This document shows positions 14,047 to 16,656 of a DNA stretch of 16,656 nucleotides, one piece after another. The DNA lies in the NCBI GenBank assembly GCA_021780285.1, contig JAJXZA010000328.1, positions 1 through 16,656 of the forward strand. The letters are read 5' to 3'. Both the position numbers and the translations under genes were made by a program. The notes under the pieces are model-generated. The model was not told the DNA's origin. It did no database searches and saw only the letters and a program-made list of their open reading frames with translations. This DNA is from Planctomycetota bacterium (GTDB taxonomy: Bacteria > Planctomycetota > Phycisphaerae > WQYP01). Every line of letters begins with the position of its first letter. Positions within the stretch are counted from its first letter, which is position 1.

Positions 14047-15102
14047 TCAGTATTTGGCCTGCGAAAACTGCTGCAGCAGTTGCAGTAGGTGGGGTAAGGT
14101 TGCTCCGGGCATGGGGATGCTCACGCGAATGCTCCGCAGGCTGTTGGGGCGGAAGATCACAACATGCCCCTGGTATACAAACTTGCGGTCGGGTATGTGG
14201 CCGGGATTGCCGTGGCCGCGCAAGAATTGCAATGTAAGTGTGGACGATGCGGCGCCGAGATTAAAAGCGACGTTTTCATGTGCGTACGGATAATCGCGCA
14301 TGTCCTGCAGAATGGCCGAGGCGAGTACGCCGGTGTACTTGATGTGCACCAGCGAAGCTACAATGGGCAGGTCGCGCAGCCGCAACAGGCCCGGCCCCAT
14401 TCCCTTGAGATGGGCGGCAGCGGTTATTTGCCCATGGGAACTCAAGTTAAGGTGAAGGCTAAGCGCGGCGAGACCGTGTGCGTCCACATGCTTGGGGTAC
14501 AGCCGCTCCAAAAAAAGATGCTCGTGCAGGTTCGTAACCGATGCAACAAGTGCGCCGGAGTGCGTGGCCAGATTGTACTGCCCGGTTGCCGACATGACGG
14601 CGTGCCTGCAATGAACTGACAGAGCTGTTATTGCAAGAATATGCCGCCGCAGGTTTAGCGCAATGTGCCCGTTACTAAATGTAAGCCACGAGAGGCTAAG
14701 CGTGGCAAAGGTAACTTGACCGCTGCGAAGGTGAATGTGCCTGTGGCCTTGTGCGTCGTGCCAATAGTGTAACAACGCGCTGGCCTGCAGCCCGCGACAG
14801 ATAAGCACCGGCTTGGCCTTGTTGGGCCAGGCCAAGATGGGGGCGTTCAGGCTTAGCGTGCCCCGGCAATTATCAAGGTGGTTTGGCCCCTTGGTGTGCA
14901 TAAGGCCGGTGAATTTGACGCTGCCATCGCGTACGGCGATGTTCCATTTCACAAGTTGCGCCAGAGGATTGAGATAAACAAGGCCGCTGGCTGCAGCTTT
15001 GCAATTGTGCGTTGGGCTTAGGGCGAGGCAGATGCCTAAGAGTGCCACCCAGAGAGTGGCGGGCCATGCGCCGGGATGGTTGTGAGGTTTTGGTTTCATC
15101 AT
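14047..15102 (-). CDS. Short YdbH-like (AsmA-like) intermembrane transport protein
   Basis: The 351-residue protein has an N-terminal hydrophobic segment (about 14-34), a signal peptide or inner-membrane anchor, followed by an almost wholly beta-strand body. The C-terminal two thirds match the YdbH C-terminal domain pattern. NLHEHLFLERLYPKHVDAHG, then a strand, then GQITAAAHLKGMGPGLLRLR (225-243), fits the YdbH order of L-x-x-L-L, G-x-L-x-G, G-x-I ... GPG-x-L-R-Y. ILQDMRDYPYAHENVAFNL (264-282) and LTLQFLRGHGNP (289-300) fit the following L-x-D-F-x-Y and L-x-G-x-NP strands. In E. coli, YdbH is about 880 residues and acts with TamB and YhdP in phospholipid transport to the outer membrane, so this version is less than half that length. 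The start ATG is only 3 nt past the cysteine desulfurase stop with no Shine-Dalgarno, implying coupling. A double ATG (15102/15099) leaves the exact start open. Confidence 0.75.
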   Translation of the reverse strand: MMKPKPHNHPGAWPATLWVALLGICLALSPTHNCKAAASGLVYLNPLAQLVKWNIAVRDGSVKFTGLMHTKGPNHLDNCRGTLSLNAPILAWPNKAKPVLICRGLQASALLHYWHDAQGHRHIHLRSGQVTFATLSLSWLTFSNGHIALNLRRHILAITALSVHCRHAVMSATGQYNLATHSGALVASVTNLHEHLFLERLYPKHVDAHGLAALSLHLNLSSHGQITAAAHLKGMGPGLLRLRDLPIVASLVHIKYTGVLASAILQDMRDYPYAHENVAFNLGAASSTLTLQFLRGHGNPGHIPDRKFVYQGHVVIFRPNSLRSIRVSIPMPGATLPHLLQLLQQFSQAKY

Positions 15103-15105
15103 GGT

Positions 15106-16260
15106 TTATGCAGCCGGCAGCACTTTGCGCAGTTGTTCGATAATGCCGGGAAGTATCTCCAGCGTTGCGGCGATTTCAGTTTCGGTTGTTAACTCCGAAA
15201 GCGAAAAGCGAAGAGAGCCATGGGCTACGCGATCAGGCAGTTTCATGGCGCGCAGCACATGCGAAGGCTCCAGCGAGCCGCTCGAACAGGCCGCTCCGGC
15301 GCTGGCGCAAATATCGTGCTGGCTCAGCAGCAGGAGTATCGCTTCGGCCTCCAGGCCGGTAAAGCCGATATTGGTGGTGTTGCTTATGCGACTGGCCGTA
15401 TTGCCGTTGATGGTGGTTTCCGCAATAGCCTCAATAATGTTGGTTTCCAGTTTATCGCGCAGGGCCGCCATGCGTGTGAAAGCATCGGGTGTTTGCATCT
15501 TTTGCTGTGTCAGTTCGGCCGCTGCGCCCATGCCCACAATGCCGGGGACATTTTCGGTGCCGCCGCGACGGTCGCGTTCTTGTGGGCCGCCGCGAATTAA
15601 GGGTTGCCAGCGGCTGCCGCGCCGAACAATCAGCGATCCGACACCCTTAGGCCCATGAAACTTGTGGGCACTGATGGCCAGAGTTTGTACCGGCAGCGCG
15701 GCAAAATCAATGGGGAGTTTGCCGGCCATTTGCACCGCGTCAACATGCAGCGCAACGCCTGCATCACGGCATAAGTTGCCCACCGTGGCGATGTCGAAGA
15801 GAACACCGGTTTCGTTATTGGCGGCCATGATGGCGGCCAGGGCGGCATCGCCGCGAGAAAGGGCGCTTTGCAGGGCGGTGTAATCGAGATCGCCTTTCTG
15901 GTTTACGGGTATTTCAACAATGTTGTAGCCGCGTTCCGCCATGCGTGCCAGGGGCTCGCGGACGGCGCTGTGCTCCACGCTGGAGGTGATAATGGTTTTT
16001 TTGCCGGGCTGTGCGGCGGCGAGGCCCGCGATGGCCGCGTTGTCGGCTTCGGTGCCGCCGCTGGTAAAGATGACTTCGCCCGGCTGACAATGCAGCAGGT
16101 TGGCAACCCGGTAGCGGGCCTGCTCTACGGCTTGGCGCGCTTCCTGGCCGAAGCGATGCACGCTTGAGGGGTTGCCGTAGGCATCGGCCAAATAGGGCTG
16201 CATCTGTTCAAGCACCTGCGGATAGGGCCGCGTGGTAGCGTTGTTATCAAGATAAATCAT
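15106..16260 (-). CDS. nifS: Cysteine desulfurase (NifS/IscS family)
   Basis: This PLP enzyme removes sulfur from cysteine as a persulfide for Fe-S cluster or thio-cofactor synthesis in the cytoplasm. The 384-residue product starts MIYLDNNATTRP, the standard family N-terminus. H97 (SVEHSAV) stacks on PLP, D174 and Q177 (DAVQ) contact the ring, K200 in SAHKFHGPKG is the Schiff-base lysine, and C325 in GAACSSGSLEPSHVLRA is the sulfur-accepting cysteine of the group I mobile loop. ATG 16260 is chosen because an open-frame extension to 16365 adds non-family sequence. There is no clear Shine-Dalgarno; a perfect TATAAT lies 7 nt before the ATG. It leads a minus-strand operon with the YdbH-like and YnbE-YdbL-like genes. 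The NifS label reflects the loop sequence; IscS is equally possible. Confidence 0.95.
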   Translation of the reverse strand: MIYLDNNATTRPYPQVLEQMQPYLADAYGNPSSVHRFGQEARQAVEQARYRVANLLHCQPGEVIFTSGGTEADNAAIAGLAAAQPGKKTIITSSVEHSAVREPLARMAERGYNIVEIPVNQKGDLDYTALQSALSRGDAALAAIMAANNETGVLFDIATVGNLCRDAGVALHVDAVQMAGKLPIDFAALPVQTLAISAHKFHGPKGVGSLIVRRGSRWQPLIRGGPQERDRRGGTENVPGIVGMGAAAELTQQKMQTPDAFTRMAALRDKLETNIIEAIAETTINGNTASRISNTTNIGFTGLEAEAILLLLSQHDICASAGAACSSGSLEPSHVLRAMKLPDRVAHGSLRFSLSELTTETEIAATLEILPGIIEQLRKVLPAA

Positions 16261-16267
16261 GCAGAAA

Positions 16268-16273
16268 ATTATA
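16268..16273 (-). promoter_or_regulatory. Consensus -10 close to the cysteine desulfurase start
   Basis: TATAAT (complement of 16268-16273) ends 7 nt before the ATG at 16260, so a transcript from it would begin at or within a few bases of the start codon, i.e. be leaderless. The -35 position (about 16291-16297) does not resemble TTGACA, so the element is only a candidate. Confidence 0.3.
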
Positions 16274-16319
16274 CCGTGCCGTTGCGGCGGCTGCGCCTGG
16301 AGATTTGGCCTTCCATGGG

Positions 16320-16345
16320 TCAGGACCGAGGGTGTCCCGTCCTGA
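16320..16345. repeat. Inverted repeat between cysteine desulfurase and the IS
   Basis: TCAGGAC (16320-16326) pairs with GTCCTGA (16339-16345). Inside the loop GGG (16330-16332) can pair with CCC (16336-16338) around TGT. It may be an operator or transcript hairpin upstream of the desulfurase operon, or straddle the left end of the insertion sequence. Confidence 0.4.
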
Positions 16346-16656
16346 TATAAGTTGGCGCACCCCAAGGGTGACTTTGGTGACTTTGAGGAGTTTCAGGATG
16401 CGTGAACGTATCATCAAGCGGTATTGTGGGTGCTTTAAGTTGTGGGTAATTTCGGAGTGAGAAGCGCAGTGTTTTAAATCAATAGATGCTGCTCGGCGGC
16501 ATTATGATATAGGTGGCAGCGTAACCATTCAAAAATGGCTGCGTCGCTATGGCAAGAATCATTTACAAGCAAAGGTGGTGCGTGTGGAAAAGCCCAATGA
16601 ACGAGACCGTATTCAAGAGCTGAAAAAGCGTGTATCGGAGCTGGAGCGAGTGTTAG
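16343..16656 (+). mobile_element. Left part of an IS3-family-like insertion sequence
   Basis: The sequence to the right of about 16343 encodes an IS3-type OrfA and continues past the window edge. The exact left end is a guess: a TGATATAAG at 16343 begins with the TG common at IS3-family termini, but the right inverted repeat and the target duplication cannot be seen. A tandem 9-bp repeat, GGTGACTTT twice (16367-16384), lies in the leader before the ORF. The element sits about 80 bp upstream of the cysteine desulfurase start, in opposite orientation. Confidence 0.6.
16398..16656 (+). pseudogene. IS3-type transposase OrfA, interrupted by in-frame TGA, partial
   Basis: From ATG 16398, preceded by AGGAG (16386-16390), the frame reads MRERIIKRYCGCFKLWVISE, then TGA (16458-16460). 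It continues in the same frame as EAQCFKSIDAARRHYDIGG, then KWLRRYGKNHL, KVVRVEKPNERDRIQEL and a leucine/charge-patterned coiled coil to the window edge. The ISE-x-E junction, the helix-turn-helix AARRHYDIGG...WLRRYGK and the VVRVEKPNE...I-x-x-L-K stretch are hallmarks of IS3-family OrfA, the DNA-binding subunit later joined to OrfB by frameshifting. The downstream part has no nearby ATG in frame, so a full-length OrfA is not made unless the TGA is read through. A sequencing error is also possible. OrfB is outside the window. Confidence 0.75.

Noticed and set aside
16458..16460. The TGA in the IS OrfA as a selenocysteine or recoded codon.
   Set aside because: No known IS3 transposase uses selenocysteine, and other genes in the window end normally; a nonsense mutation or read error is simpler.

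Overview
The window is a 16.7 kb stretch of GC-rich (roughly 55-60%, estimated by eye), densely coding DNA. It looks like a chromosome segment of a diderm bacterium, most likely a planctomycete of the Phycisphaerae type. This lineage call is an inference. It rests on a futalosine-pathway menaquinone gene, a TPR/YggX-type fusion of a kind I associate with that group, outer-membrane-directed proteins (a lipoprotein, a YdbH-like protein and a TonB-like protein), and large secreted HEAT-repeat and amidotransferase-like proteins beside an ABC-2 transporter. No rRNA, tRNA or CRISPR array was seen.

Layout, left to right. (1) 1-568, minus: the N-terminal half of a TIM-barrel amidohydrolase, cut by the window edge. 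(2) 569-923: a divergent promoter region. (3) 924-2267, plus: mqnC, a radical-SAM enzyme of menaquinone synthesis, followed by a probable terminator. (4) 2418-5845, plus: a TPR + YggX-like protein, greA, a membrane-anchored TonB-like protein and a membrane-associated calcineurin-like phosphoesterase. (5) 6014-13222, plus: a large secreted or membrane protein with an amidotransferase-like fold, an ABC ATPase, a fused ABC-2 permease overlapping it, and a secreted HEAT-repeat protein. (6) 16260-13268, minus: a compact operon of cysteine desulfurase, a short YdbH-like (AsmA-like) protein, and a lipoprotein in which YnbE-like and YdbL-like regions are fused. (7) 16343-16656, plus: the start of an IS3-type insertion sequence whose first transposase ORF is broken by an in-frame TGA.

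The most notable content is the minus-strand operon. It keeps the order of the enterobacterial ydbH-ynbE-ydbL locus, which is linked to phospholipid transport between the inner and outer membranes. Here, though, the AsmA-like bridge protein is much shorter, and the two partner proteins are a single lipoprotein. A translationally close cysteine desulfurase leads the operon. This looks like a minimal, rearranged intermembrane lipid-transport system, and an insertion sequence has landed directly upstream of it.

The second point of interest is the ABC-2 module: one ATPase, one permease made of two fused and visibly homologous halves, a large membrane protein with a degenerate amidotransferase-like domain, and a secreted HEAT protein. 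Its cargo cannot be read from the sequence.
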